Shown piece after piece: positions 11,974 to 24,131 of a stretch of DNA of 64,000 nt (positions are counted from its first letter, which is position 1; the number at the start of each line of letters is the position of its first letter). Source of the stretch: Homarus americanus (lineage: Eukaryota > Arthropoda > Malacostraca > Decapoda > Nephropidae). Under the pieces are notes generated by a model. It was not told the DNA's origin. It searched no databases and worked only from the letters and a program-made list of their open reading frames with translations. A program made the translations under genes and the position numbers. The DNA lies in the NCBI RefSeq assembly GCF_018991925.1, contig NW_024735381.1:445001-509000 (forward strand). Reading direction: 5' to 3'.

Positions 11974-12414
11974 AAGCTCACGCAGATCTTAGACCAGCTG
12001 GGTTAAAAAAAAAGGGACTAAAGTTAAAAATCTTCGACATTAATAAGAAAGTCGGTAGTGCCCGGAAATTAAAATCCATACCAGAAGATTACGGCGACAA
12101 CTCCAGATGTATCCCTGATTAATCTCACTTTTACTATGGCCTGGATCTCCCCGTCCCCCCCACCCCTCCCTGTAGGCTACCTAGTATCAGGGAATGATCT
12201 CAAGCCTTGTGTAACATGCAACACTTCACGTGGGGCCCTCCTCATCCTCCAGCCCGCTCTTTGCAGGCTACCGTGTAACTTGTCAGTTTGTATAGAGTCA
12301 CATTGGATGGGGTCCTCTACCTTGCCTGACATGTACTGTCACGGGAGACCGACTGCCCAGCGGGCCTTGGGGTCGAACACACACTGTTAACAAACTGGCT
12401 TTATACCAGAACTT
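11974..12414. other. Unique, locally GC-rich DNA
   Basis: A C-rich patch at 12145-12175 and an ATG-initiated 84-codon frame (12136-12390) of no recognised family. No splice or promoter signals stand out. Confidence 0.35.
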
Positions 12415-14520
12415 ATTGCAGCACACATTGTCTTATTAACAATTATAGTGGTGCTAGAATGTATAAAGTCTTGTTACAGTACATAGTGTCTGGTTACAGA
12501 AATATTTTGTAACAGTACACTGATATTTGTTACAGTTTACTGTATATCTTGTTACAAGGCATAGTATCTTCTTAAAGTACAAACTGTGCTGTTAGAGTGC
12601 AGAATGTTGTGTGGTGGTATATGGTGTCTTGTAACGAGGCCCCGTAGAACCTTCCTACAGCACATTGTTTTGTTACAGTATATAGTGTCTTGTCATGGTT
12701 CATATTTCCTCACTGCATTATAATATAGTGACAAGTTGAAATACAAAATGTTTCATTACAACAATATCAAGTTACAAATGCAGTGTATCGTTACAGTACA
12801 CAGTGTATCGTTACAAGACATGAAGTGTTGTTACAAGTATTGTCTAGTCATCAAATGTAGGGTCATACAATAATATAAAACCTCATGTTACAACACCGAA
12901 GTGTGACAGTAATATCTTGTTACAGTATTTAGTGCATTATTGTAGTGTAAAGTGTCTTCTTGCTACAAATTGTACCTAAATACAGTATATTTTGTTAAGT
13001 TACAATATTCTTATAGAGTCTTGATACATCAATGTCTAAGTACAGTACATAATGCCTGGTTACATACTGTTACTACAATACAGTGTTTTCTCATATCACT
13101 CTGTTTGTAGAGTATTGTTTTGTTACTGGGTATATGTTTTAAAAATGAACGGAATTTGTTAGAGTAGTCTCTCGTTATAGTACATAATGTAAAGTGTTTT
13201 CTAAAAGTAAAGTTTGTTCTAGCACTTTCAGGTTAAGACACACAGTGCTTCATTTCAAGGTACAGTGTCTTCTTAAAGTACTGTCCTGAACACTACACAA
13301 CGTTGTTACATTATATAGTGTGTTGTACTGAGTTGCCACAGTCCATAGTGAGTTTTATTATACACTATACATTAAGTTGTTACAGTATATAGTGTGTTGT
13401 CACTATACAAAGTGTATTATTACATCACGTATTTTGTTGTTATAATGCATAGTACTGTTACAGCATATAGCGTGAAGTTTATGTAGGTGTTGTTACAATA
13501 TACAGCGTGTTATTATAATACACATGTGTTATTATATTAGAGCTTTTTTATAGAACGTAGCGTGTTGTTACAGTACACAGTGTGATGTATTATAATACAC
13601 AGTGTGTAGATAGTGTGTTGAAACAATAAACAGAGCGTTGTTACAGTATGTGGTATGTATAAATGCACTATATAGTGTGTTGTTGCATTACATAGTGTAT
13701 TATTGTACATATTTTGTTGTTACATTCCATTGTGTGTGTTATCAGTACATACTGTAGTGTGTTTTAACATTGCATAGCGTATTGTTAATTACGTAGTGAG
13801 TGGTTCCAGAATATAAAATGCTATTGCAAAACGTTGTGAGCCGATAAAGCGCATAGTTCCTCAGTAAATTACAGTGTATTGTTATAGTAAACGTTGTATT
13901 GATACAGCATATAGTGAGTTGAGGCAGCATATAATAAGTTGATGCAGCATATAGTGAGTTGATGCAGCATATAGTGAGTTGATGCAGCGTATGATGCAGC
14001 GTATAGTGAGATGATGCAGCATATAGTGAGATGATGCAGTGTATAGTGAGTTGATGCAGCATATAGTGAGTTGATGCAGCATATAGTGAGTTGATGCAGC
14101 GTATAGTGAGTTGATGCAGCGTATAGTGAGATGATGCAGCATATAGTGAGTTGATGCAGCGTATAGTGAGTTGATGCAGCATATAGTGAGTTGATGCAGC
14201 ATATAGTGAGTTGATGCAGCGTATAGTGAGTTGATGCAGCATATAGTGAGTTGATGCAGCATATAGTGAGTTGATGCAGCATATAGAGTTGCTTCAACAT
14301 ACACGGTGTGTTCCAGTACAGAGTCTTATGTCTGATTATAATACATGTCTTTATTCATGCTGTATATAATGTCTTAATAAACAAGAATTGTCTTGTTTTA
14401 AAGTTTTTCTTCCTCAGTATCATAATTTCTTGTTACAGCACTGGTTTGTTACTTGTTACAATGAGTTCTTACAATTCATAATGTTACAATACATACTGAT
14501 ATATTGTTACGTTATGTAAT
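12415..14520. repeat. 20-bp minisatellite array with old flanks and a young core
   Basis: About 2.1 kb of 20-bp units. In the outer parts they read approximately TTGTTACAGTATATAGTGTG with many changes. From about 13905 to 14290 they become nearly uniform. Degenerate units resume from about 14290 to 14520. The shared TATAGTG centre and identical period show a single family at different ages. It directly abuts a long (TA)n tract. Confidence 0.85.
13905..14290. repeat. Homogenised core of the 20-bp array (about 19 copies)
   Basis: Units are GATGCAGCATATAGTGAGTT with two main variants (CGTATAG for CATATAG, GAGAT for GAGTT) and one partial unit near 13988. Because 20 is not a multiple of three and the unit lacks minus-strand stops, all three minus frames are open and give 20-residue periodic peptides. 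These are not evidence of a protein. Confidence 0.92.
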
Positions 14521-15387
<867 letters not shown>

Positions 15388-15500
15388 CCTAAAAACGTCC
15401 AGGAGTTTTGTTGGGGCGAACTGCGGTTAAAACCTCCACTTGTGTGTATAACTTAAGTTTTTCACTGATGTTGACTCGGGGATTGTACTTTTATCCCCTC
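15388..15500 (-). promoter_or_regulatory. Candidate core promoter and first exon, minus strand
   Basis: On the minus strand GGATAAAAG (15496-15488) is followed, with the right spacing, by an initiator ATCAGTG whose A is at 15466, 27 nt after the TATA T. This TATA plus TCAGT arrangement is the typical arthropod core promoter. Seventy-nine nucleotides downstream is G|GTGAGTA (exon end 15388), a strong splice donor. The intervening segment has no ATG, so it would be a 5' untranslated exon. This is inferred from motifs and spacing only. Confidence 0.3.
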
Positions 15501-15774
15501 TCGTCCGGAAGGGTGGTAACTGAGTCTATATTCTCATCTGTATTAACCTGAAATAATTTATTTTCAAAACTTTTATATAGACAGATATATGGAACAAGCA
15601 TAGTAGTATATATAACTTTCATATAAAGATATATGTTTATATATGTATATATATATATATATGTATATAGCCACTTGTCGGTAATCGCGTGCGAGTTAGT
15701 CTTGTTTTAACACAGTTTTCTATACATCCATTATGTGTTATGGTGTTAAAAATATATATGTATATTAGTGTGTA

Positions 15775-16190
15775 TATATAAAGAGTCCGTATGCTTCTTA
15801 CTACTCCACTGCTGTCAGTTACACTGGGAAGTTCTACCCAAGGTGTGCATTTTAAACCACTGAAAACGACACACAGCGCAACACTCAGGACCTCGTTGGA
15901 GAAGTAGTACTCGCGGATAATGGCCTGAAGGCCGGCGAGACACCTTCCGCGACTCGTTGAGAACAGTGTGCGAGAGGTGCTACCAATACGACTCGCTCAG
16001 CTAGACTGCCTGCCCGCGCACGCAACTACTCTCACTTCCCGCTCTCCCTCCATGCCACCCCCCCTCTCCCCAACTCGCTTCACTCTCACACGCACACGCA
16101 AACGACGCCTGTCGAAGCGCGCACGCAGCACCAGCGACCCGTCTCCTGGGCTCGGGTGTGCTCTGCTGTACTCAAGAAGCTAATGGAGAA
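15775..16190 (+). promoter_or_regulatory. Candidate promoter and GC-rich, CpG-containing leader, plus strand
   Basis: TATATAAAG at 15775-15783 precedes a TCAGT word (A at 15817; slightly far) and a possible start at CA 15807-15808. It is followed by about 350 bp that is GC-rich and full of CpG, in contrast to the AT-rich surroundings. Frames inside (15968-16183, Arg/Ser/Pro-rich, no supported start) are not convincing. With the minus-strand TATA/initiator at 15466-15496 it would form a divergent pair about 350 bp apart. Confidence 0.25.
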
Positions 16191-16689
16191 GGAAGTGTGT
16201 TGTTTATAAGATTTTGTCCGTGATGGTTGATGGTCTCAGTCTATCTTTATCTCTTTGTTATTCTATCATTTTAATTTCTCTTTCTCCTTCTCCCCCTATT
16301 ATTTTCGTTTCTCTCTCATTTTCATTTTATCTGTTCTTTCCCGTTTATTTATCTCCTACATAAATTATCATCTTTTCTCTACATACCATTCCTTACTTTC
16401 TCTCTGTATCATCTCTTATTTCATCATTTATGTGTGAATCCTTATTTATCTCTATTTTTCTTCTTATCTCATAATGTTTCTCTTCTGTTTTCTCTCATGT
16501 CTAATTTCTTCCTCTCTTTCATTAACTTTAGACAAATTCAGTTTCTTTTGAGTTATTGAGTTAGACTGTACCTTTCTTGACCCACACATCCCCGAGGCAC
16601 TAACCAAACTTTACCCTATGAAAATTAATCCCTCATAACTCTCTCGTTGTTGCTGAGCTGAAGTAAAAGACACATCACTATTTTTTTTA
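16191..16689. other. TC-rich low-complexity DNA
   Basis: Pyrimidine-rich plus strand from about 16240 to 16530. The 60-codon frame here is a translation of that tract. Confidence 0.5.
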
Positions 16690-17015
16690 TGACCTTCAAA
16701 TATATGCGACTATCTTATCGAAGACCTTCATATCAACTCGAGTATATAATCAAAAGCTTTAAATCAAGTCTAAATATATTATCAAAACTTTCAAATTAAA
16801 TCATTTTAAAGATTTTTAAGAAAATTTTTAAATCAAGTCCCAAATATTTTTAGCAGGAACTTTCAATCATGTCCAGATCTCTTGCCAGGCTCTTAAAATC
16901 AAGGCCAAAATATCTTACCAGGAAATTCAAAGGAAGTCGAACACCTTCCCCCCAAAAAAGAAAATCAAAACACGTATAATATCAGGAAATTTAATAAAAA
17001 TATTTACATCATATA
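16690..17015. repeat. Degenerate tandem repeat, period about 40 bp
   Basis: Words of the type ACTTTCAAATCAAGTC and AAATATCTTATCAGGAA alternate six or seven times with heavy divergence. Confidence 0.5.
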
Positions 17016-17329
17016 AGGATCTCCAGGACGTTGATAACACATATAAGGGCTTAAGCTTTCTATTACTGATCTATAACCACTTCAAGGAGGAGACTATATG
17101 TTGATTAGCTCACCTGTGTGTGTCTCACCTGCTTACATCTCGCTTGTACCTGTCGACTAATTCTCGGACATCACTTCACTGGCATCTGTTTTTCAAGGGT
17201 GATATACTTAGCTATTCTGTCTGTCTGTCTGTCTGCTTAGCTGTCTATTTGCAGTGAAAGTACATTATTCTTGTAATTGACAATTATGCCTTTGACTATG
17301 ATACGTATATATATATTTTTTCTCAGTTC

Positions 17330-17363
<34 letters not shown>

Positions 17364-17408
17364 GTCTCTGTCTCTGTCTGTCTGTCTCTGTCTCTGTCTC
17401 TGTCTCTT
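17330..17408. repeat. (CT)n / (CTGT)n microsatellite
   Basis: Compound pyrimidine-rich tract. Frames on both strands here (Ser/Leu, Asp/Arg) are artefacts. Confidence 0.9.
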
Positions 17409-17965
17409 TTCACTTTTTTTCCGAAGCTCATCTCCTTGACCATTGTCTTCCCTTATTCAGTCAGAGAAGGTGAGGTAGCCCATGGATACACTCCAGACAT
17501 GAGCCTCGTAAAAGTCGCTTTACTCTCTGGGACACGTGTGAGCCCCTAGCTCTCAGCCTGACCAATTATTTTGCCGTTTTACCAAATATTATGCACTTCA
17601 ATCTTTATTGTTCCATGAGAGACAATTTTCAGCTCCATAAACTCCCCCATTTTGGCTTACCTCCCGTGCAGTCTCGGCCAGAACATTGTTTCTGCAACTT
17701 CTTGTGATCTCTGATGTTAAGTATCGTGTCCTCCCGCGTCATAGAATGTTCACTGAGCTTTAGCAAATAGCATAATGAAATGTTTACTTAGTATTAAACT
17801 GTAGCATATGAAGTGTTTACGGGGGTATTAACCAATAGCGATATGCAATGGTTAATAGGAGTTGACTAAAGTTAACTGAAGTAGGAATTAACTGGGGATG
17901 CAATAATTAAGTTAAATGTAATAGAAATTTCCCCTGAATACAACTAACTGGTCGACGGTGAATGT
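17409..17965. other. No gene seen
   Basis: Unique sequence. Loosely repeated TTTACT/TATTAA words at 17760-17910. Confidence 0.45.
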
Positions 17966-18025
17966 AACCTAACCTAACCTAACCTAACCTAACCTGACCT
18001 GACCTGACCTGACCTGACCTGACCT
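17966..18025. repeat. Interstitial telomere-type block (AACCT)6(GACCT)6
   Basis: Six perfect AACCT units, the complement of the arthropod TTAGG telomere repeat, switch abruptly to six perfect GACCT units. Confidence 0.95.
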
Positions 18026-18122
18026 ACAGTTATATTTATGTATTAATTATATCTCAGTGGGTTGATACATTTTAAGTAATTTTTTCATTTGATGTAGTTA
18101 GAACCTTGATGGCAGTATTTAT

Positions 18123-18335
18123 ATTTAAGGGAATTTTTAGTTTTAAGGTAATTATTCAAAGGGATTATTGCATTTAAGGTGATTATTGAAGGCAATTATT
18201 ACACTTAAGGTGATTATTACTGTTAAGGTGATTATTTAAGGGAGTTGTTACATTTAAGGTGATTAAACCTTTTAAGGTGATTATTTAAGGCAGTTATTAC
18301 ATTTAAGGTAATTATTTAAGGTGATTATTACATAG
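18123..18335. repeat. Degenerate TTTAAGGTGATTATT repeat
   Basis: The core TTAAGGTGATTATT recurs about eight times, alternating with GGCAGTTATTACAT-like words at intervals of about 18 and 35 bp. Confidence 0.7.
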
Positions 18336-18415
18336 GAGAGAAGATCACTTAAACAAAGGTCATGGGTAAGACCACGAAACTAAGAACCAACGAAATTAAG
18401 ACTAAGGTACAGGTA

Positions 18416-18930
18416 AATATGGTAGTAAAGACCATGGTAGTGATGACCATGGTAGTGAAGACCATGGCAGTGAAGACCATGGCAGTGAAGACCATGGCAG
18501 TAAAGACCATGGCAGTAAAGACCATAGCAGTGAAGACCATGGCAGTAAAGACCATGGCAGTGATGAACATGGTAGTGATGAACATGGTAGTGAAGACCAT
18601 GGTAGTAAAGACCATGGCATGTAAAGACCATGGCAGTGAAGACCATGGCAGTGAAGACCATGGCAGTGAAGACCATGGCAGTGAAGACCATGGCAGTGAA
18701 GACCATGGCAGTAAAGACCATGGTAGTGATGACCATGGCAGTGAAGACCATGGCAGTAAAGACCATGGCAGTGAAGACCATGGCAGTAAAGACCATGGCA
18801 GTGAAGACCATGGCAGTGAAGACCATGGCAGTAAAGACCAATGCAGTAAAGACCATGGTAATAAAGACCACGGTAGTAAAGACCATGGTAGTAAAGACCA
18901 TGGTAGTAAAGTCCATGGAAATAAAAAATC
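18416..18930. repeat. 15-bp CCATGG minisatellite, about 34 copies
   Basis: The unit is GACCATGGCAGTGAA with A/G and C/T variants. Each carries the palindrome CCATGG, so an ATG occurs on both strands in every unit. Frames of 103-192 codons exist on both strands with five-residue periodicity (MAVKT, DHGSE and others). An extra T near 18620 changes frame without closing it. No signal peptide, splice site or non-repeat sequence supports a real protein, so this is called a repeat. Confidence 0.93.
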
Positions 18931-19238
18931 CTGAAAATTGAAACCAAAACAGTGAACATAATGGGAGTAAAAAAATTCACCTAACTACATACTACACACA
19001 TAAAGGGTAAGATAAAACGCTAAAATACCCATAGAAGATCTTATAGACTCCTGGCCTTACGTGTACTTAGTTGATGTATTCTGACAGTTATGACATATAT
19101 ATTTCTCTCCAGTGTCCGTATACTGGCGTGTCCAATTCCAGAAGACATCATGCAAATCTTTTCAATATCATAATGCACAATGTTCCACTATTATCATGGG
19201 GCTAGAGAGGTTACAGGTGAATGCATATACGTAATGCG

Positions 19239-19270
<32 letters not shown>

Positions 19271-19303
19271 GCGTGCGTGCGTGCGTGCGTGCGTGCGTGT
19301 GCG
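19239..19303. repeat. (GT)n / (GTGC)n microsatellite
   Basis: Same GT-to-GTGC pattern as at 4582-4634 and 41574-41639. Confidence 0.92.
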
Positions 19304-20390
19304 CTTGGCTGTACAGAGTCATTTATCAATTTAATTGCTGCCAACTTGAGTGAATTAATCCGTACAGGTGATAGATTGGCATATAATTTGGCAGGGAGGG
19401 GATGGCAGATCTGTAAGTACAATATGGTTTAAAATGTGGGAAATAGTTGAGAAAGATAATCGAGCTGGTGACCTGTACAGTAGAAACCTTTTGCAAAGAC
19501 ATATTTTGTGTTTCCTTCTAGACAAGAGATAAATACCGAACTGTTATGGTTGAAGAGAAACACCTGTGAGTGTTATAGATGAGAACGTGTGTACAATGTT
19601 TTTAAGGAGACGAGTTATTGATGAGAGATGATTCACAAGGGACAGTTTTCTGGCTGCTGGCTGGCGAAGTTCGACAGTGTAAACATCACGACTCTGACCA
19701 TGGGGGGGGAGAGAGAGAGAGATTGATTTTGGCGAGTCGGGTAGCTCTTTTTTTTTTGGGCGGGGGGGGGGGAGCCTCTTCAGCAAGACAAGTTGATTAA
19801 GGACCATTGTGGTTTGTCCAGACATTAAATTCTTCGCAACAATCGATAATAGAAGAACCGCTGTCATGAACCATAATATTCTCCTGTTTAATTTTTATTT
19901 CACTTTATCTATACATTCTTCAAAATATATTCAGTTTATTTACATTAATCTCACTGTATAGCAACACAAGTTTGAGTTATTCACTTTTTTCTTTCGCATT
20001 TCACGTAATTCAATATTTTTTTTTTATTCAATCTATTTGTTTTTACAATATAATTCATCACGTATTAAGACACATTCCTCACTACCATTCATTCCCTTTT
20101 TCATCCCCAATTTTACCGTATATATATATTATCTCGAGCCAGAAGACGGGAAATTTAACATAGTATACATACATTCTTACTTAATTCATTCCAATTCTCG
20201 TTTGTATTCCACGTAGATTATTGGTCTAGTTTATCAAGCACTCAGAAAACCTTGTATTCAGTGGCTCGTGGGTACGTACGTCGGTCTGGTCAACCATATT
20301 GGCGGGCGGCCACTAAATTTTGGTTCACAGATGGATTGGTTGACCCTTGTGATGTTTGCTTGGGAACTGATGTGTGAGGTGAAGATGTAA

Positions 20391-20393
<3 letters not shown>
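19304..20393. other. No gene seen
   Basis: Unique sequence with a G-rich/GA tract at 19706-19772. The minus-strand frame 19544-19867 has an ATG and a mildly hydrophobic start but crosses the homopolymer tract, so it is not accepted. Confidence 0.4.
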
Positions 20394-20431
<38 letters not shown>

Positions 20432-20670
20432 CCCCTCTCTCTCTCACACTATCTTTTTAGCATTATCTTTCAATATATATTTATATCTATATTATGATAG
20501 TTATCTTACTTTCCATCATCTTTATTTATCTGTCTATTCACCTTCATCAATCTGTCTGTTTCTATTCATATTTATCTATCTCTTTTATATATTTATCTAG
20601 TTATCTCTCTTTATTTCGTTATATTTATCTTCATATCTATGTCTTTATCACTCTTTCTCTCTCTGTCTCT
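20394..20670. repeat. (TC)n then degenerate TATC/TCTA repeat
   Basis: Near-perfect (TC)n at 20394-20446 with a short C run inside, then about 200 bp of degenerate TATCT words. Confidence 0.8.
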
Positions 20671-20839
20671 CGGTGGAGTAAATTAGCGGCGGTGTGCAGG
20701 AAGAGATTTTCCCCGCCACTCACAGCTGGTACAAGTTAAGGTGGCTAAACATAATGTCAAGTAGGACCTCGAGCTAATTAACTCTTGCTCGTAAAGTTGA
20801 AGGGTTTATTGCTTTCGGTTTGTCTAAGTGCGTGAGCGT

Positions 20840-20912
20840 CTGTGTGTCTTTATGAGTGTGTGTGTGTGTCTTTATGAGTGTGTGTGTGTGTGCGTGTGTG
20901 TTTGTATGTGAG
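20840..20912. repeat. GT-rich repeat with CTTTATGAG duplicated
   Basis: Two copies of a (GT)nCTTTATGA unit followed by (GT)n. Confidence 0.8.
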
Positions 20913-21113
20913 TAAAAACATAGAACTCATAACGCAACTTTGGTGATATTTGGCAGAAAGGTTGGGAGGTGTGGGCCAAGGAGAGAATTATATTGAATTT
21001 ATATTAAAGGTTCAATATCAAGATTGTGTGTGTATGTTAAGTGGATTTTTATTTTTAATGTAATGATTGGAATATTTAATCATTTCATCCTTTGCTTTCA
21101 GTGTTCATGGTAC

Positions 21114-21118
<5 letters not shown>

Positions 21119-21147
<29 letters not shown>
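21119..21147. repeat. (TC)14 microsatellite
   Basis: Perfect dinucleotide run. Confidence 0.9.
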
Positions 21148-21150
<3 letters not shown>

Positions 21151-21367
21151 TTAATATTTCTGCATACAACATCCGAATTTGACTTATTTCTCTCTCCCTA
21201 ACATTACCAATACATCTGTTCTATATATCAGAAGCAGTTTTCTCATCACAGGGCCAATTATGGGTTCCCACTTGAACAATGAAGCTTGAAAACGAACTCA
21301 TTAGCAGCTTGGTTAATTACCTATTGTTGATAAAAACTATATTCAGGTCGTTCAATTACAAAACATG

Positions 21368-21940
21368 GTGTAGGTTCAGGGACAGGTGAGGTAAAGGGAG
21401 AGGTTAGGTGCAGGGACAGGTTAGGTGCAGAGACAAGTTAGGTGCAGAGACAAGTTAGGTGCAGAGACAAGTTAAGTGTAGAGACAAGTTAGGTGCAGGG
21501 ACAAGTTAGGTAATGGGAGAGGTTAGGTGCAGGGACAGGTTAGGTAATGGGAGAGGTTAGGTGCAGGGACAGGTTAGGTGTAGGTACAGGTCAGATGCAG
21601 GGACAAGTCAGGGACAGGTTAGATACAGGGACAGGTCAGATACAGGGACAGGTTAGATACAGGGACAGGTTAGATACAGGGACAAGTCAGGGACGGGTTA
21701 GGTACAGGGACAGGTCATGTACACGGACAGGTATTGGGGCAGGTAAGGCACAGATCAGCTTAGATACATAGGTATATACTGTATATATATATATTTTTCC
21801 AGGATGGTACAAGTGCAAAGACAAATACAACTACAGTCATAGGTAAAAGTAAAGTGACAGGTGTATGTACAAGTTTAGGTTAACAGTACAGGTACAGAAA
21901 TAAGAACAGAAACTCCAACTACAGGTAGAATTACAAGTAA
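21368..21940. repeat. GGTTAGGTGCAGGGACA minisatellite
   Basis: About 22 units of 17-18 bp (GTTAGGTGCAGGGACAG type) to about 21760. They shift to GGTTAGATACAGGGACA and then to looser GTACAGGTAC words to 21940, interrupted by a short (TA)n near 21780. The plus frame 21547-21771 is an artefact of the array. Confidence 0.85.
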
Positions 21941-23229
21941 AACATGTGATGTTATATTTACGACATTAATGCCTTAAATTAAGCAAATTAATATATATTT
22001 TATGTATCCATAATGTTTTTCCTCATCTTAATAACAAAAACAAGTAGCTATAAGTGCCCAGAATAGAGTAAAAAAGTAGAAACTGCAAAACCAGTAAAAA
22101 AAAAGTAAAAAAAGTAAAAAAAAAGTAAAAAAAAAAGGAAATAAAAGCATAAATTTACAGCACAAGTGATCCTTTGACATTAAAATTTGAGCTGTGACCA
22201 CCAACACTTTAATCAAGTTTTAGAAGTGTTGTACATAATGTCTTTTGTGTAAGTTTGGGTCAGTTTGGTGGTACCAGGATCATGAGAGCTTCAATTTCCA
22301 ATAATCTATTCAGACTGACTCTTGACCTATGACCTCTGAGGATTAGTTGGATCTAGAACTTGAATGTATAGTTGTGGTTTTAGTGCATCTGTGACCTTTA
22401 ACCTGTGATTTTGTAGAGTTTATCAAGAGTAGAACTTTTTATGTAACCTGTTGTGCGGCTTCGGTCACCATCGATTCATTCAGTTTTATGGTATTTGTAC
22501 ACAAGAGAGAGACAGTTGGACGGATAGATGGACAGACAAATGCATGGATGACCATACAAACAATAACAAACCATTATACTCCTGCTTCTCAGACGGGGGA
22601 ATAATAATTTACACACATCAACACCTTATAATTTGAAAGAACGCTACAGGTATAACTATAGGTACTGACACAGGTACAGGTGTAAGTACAGGTAAATGTA
22701 TAAACGCGGGTATAATAACTTTCCCATGATATGTTATACGTAGTTCTTAACATAAATGTAAGAGGTATGCAATTAAAACTTGTTGGAACTACTTCATTAA
22801 CCTGCCTTCCCTCCCCCATCACCTGAGAAATCTTCACACTAAGGAATTTAAGCTTTAACGTAACGTGATTTTCCCTGCGTTTATTCATCCTTTCTCGACA
22901 TGACTAATGGGTGCCTTTTTGGGCGTGAGGGTTAACACTGTGGATAGATGTAGCTGATAACTAGTTCTTTTGACTGTTTTCCAATGAATGAATCTGAGAA
23001 TGGTTATTGATATCAGCACGACTAAGAGGAAATTGTATGTGCGGTGGCCTACAATCTAACACCCTTGGTTTACTGTTGTGGAAGCAATTTCAGACTTCAA
23101 TTTAAAGTAATTTTTTTCAATGAATAATGTAAGAAAGGATTATATTTAACGTGGAATAAGAAAGAGCTCACGGGTTACTGCGATATATTGTTAATAATAG
23201 TTTACACAGCCACTGCCAGGCGTATATTA

Positions 23230-23231
<2 letters not shown>
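21941..23231. other. No gene seen; small low-complexity patches
   Basis: AAAAAGT repeats at 22093-22137, GATGGACAG words at 22510-22555, and a short GGTACAGGT patch at 22645-22715 related to the array at 21368-21940. No supported frame. Confidence 0.45.

Positions 23232-23305
<74 letters not shown>
23232..23305. repeat. (CT)37 microsatellite
   Basis: Perfect dinucleotide run of about 74 bp. Confidence 0.95.
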
Positions 23306-23312
<7 letters not shown>

Positions 23313-23580
23313 TCACCACCATCCCATTATTAGGTCGCCGGCTGCATGACCCAGCGGTAATCCGGCAGCGGAATGAATTATTTAGCCAGTAAGCGCAGAT
23401 TATCCAATACAAAAATTCGCACTTTGTATCTAATGATAATCCTTCATGATTACATACAGTTTATTGATGTGTGTTAGGCTGGTAGAGAACCCTGACTTTA
23501 TGGTTTAAATACAATTGAATTATCATGTGCTGCCAAACTTCATCATATTTTGGTATATTATTTATTATTTTCGTATGTGA

Positions 23581-23726
23581 GGAAAGGTGGTGTAGTGGTT
23601 AGGGTGTTCCCCTGGTGAACCTCGTTCGACCCCAAGACACACCAAGCGGATTCCTAGGTGTTAGATTGTGTAAAATGACATATATGAAGCAGATAGGTGT
23701 CTTTTGTTGTTGTTGTTGTTGTTGTG
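23581..23726 (+). mobile_element. Probable tRNA-Glu-derived SINE
   Basis: The left end GGTGGTGTAGTGGTTAGG (23587-23604) matches the 5' half of eukaryotic tRNA-Glu, including the A box. A B-box-like CGTTCGACCCC follows at 23623-23633, the right distance for a polymerase III promoter. The expected tRNA acceptor and anticodon stems do not pair, so it is not a functional tRNA. About 65 bp of unrelated body follow, ending in a (TTG)n tail at 23703-23725, a common SINE terminus. Target-site duplications were not identified with certainty. Confidence 0.5.
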
Positions 23727-24059
23727 GAAATGGATGAGGAATATCAGCAGTAGAATATATCTGTGAAATCAAGATGCGACGGTGCACTGAAGGTAGTGTG
23801 TGTGAATTATAAAGGCTAGAGACACGAAGGAATAAAATACGAACTAAGGAAGGTGACCAGGACTTCAGAAGCTGGCTTGGTTATAAGCAACACCTGATAA
23901 CAAACAAAAATAATCCCTCATGCCGGAAATCATCTTCGCTGAGGTCAGGAAAGGCGGAAATTGAGCTGAGTAAAGCATTCACAAAAATAAGTATCGTTGA
24001 CATGGAGTTCACCACTGACGATAAAGTATTAGTATTTTTTTTTTTTTTTACGTTTACAG
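23727..24059. other. No gene seen
   Basis: Unique sequence ending in a T12 tract and TTTACAG, which is the acceptor of the next entry. Confidence 0.4.
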
Positions 24060-24131
24060 ACTTGAGGTATTGTGTTGAGACTTAGAGGCTTAATTATGTG
24101 CACAGTACTGACGTTGGTAGCGTGTTACCTG
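24060..24131 (+). other. Candidate 72-nt exon with hydrophobic start
   Basis: Preceded by a run of T and ACGTTTACAG, a textbook splice acceptor, and followed by G|GTGAGG at 24132. An ATG at 24096 opens exactly 12 codons to the donor (MCTVLTLVACYL), which could be the beginning of a signal peptide. The whole segment is a multiple of three. The ATG context is weak (pyrimidine at -3) and no downstream exon was matched. Pattern-based only. Confidence 0.15.

Noticed and set aside
13742..14304. Three overlapping minus frames of 140-166 codons
   Set aside because: All arise from the 20-bp minisatellite and show exact 20-residue periodicity.
18362..18980. Frames of 103-192 codons on both strands
   Set aside because: They are translations of the 15-bp repeat; every frame is open because the unit lacks stops.
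23587..23660. Functional tRNA-Glu gene
   Set aside because: The A box matches but acceptor and anticodon stems do not pair and the 3' half diverges; a SINE head fits better.
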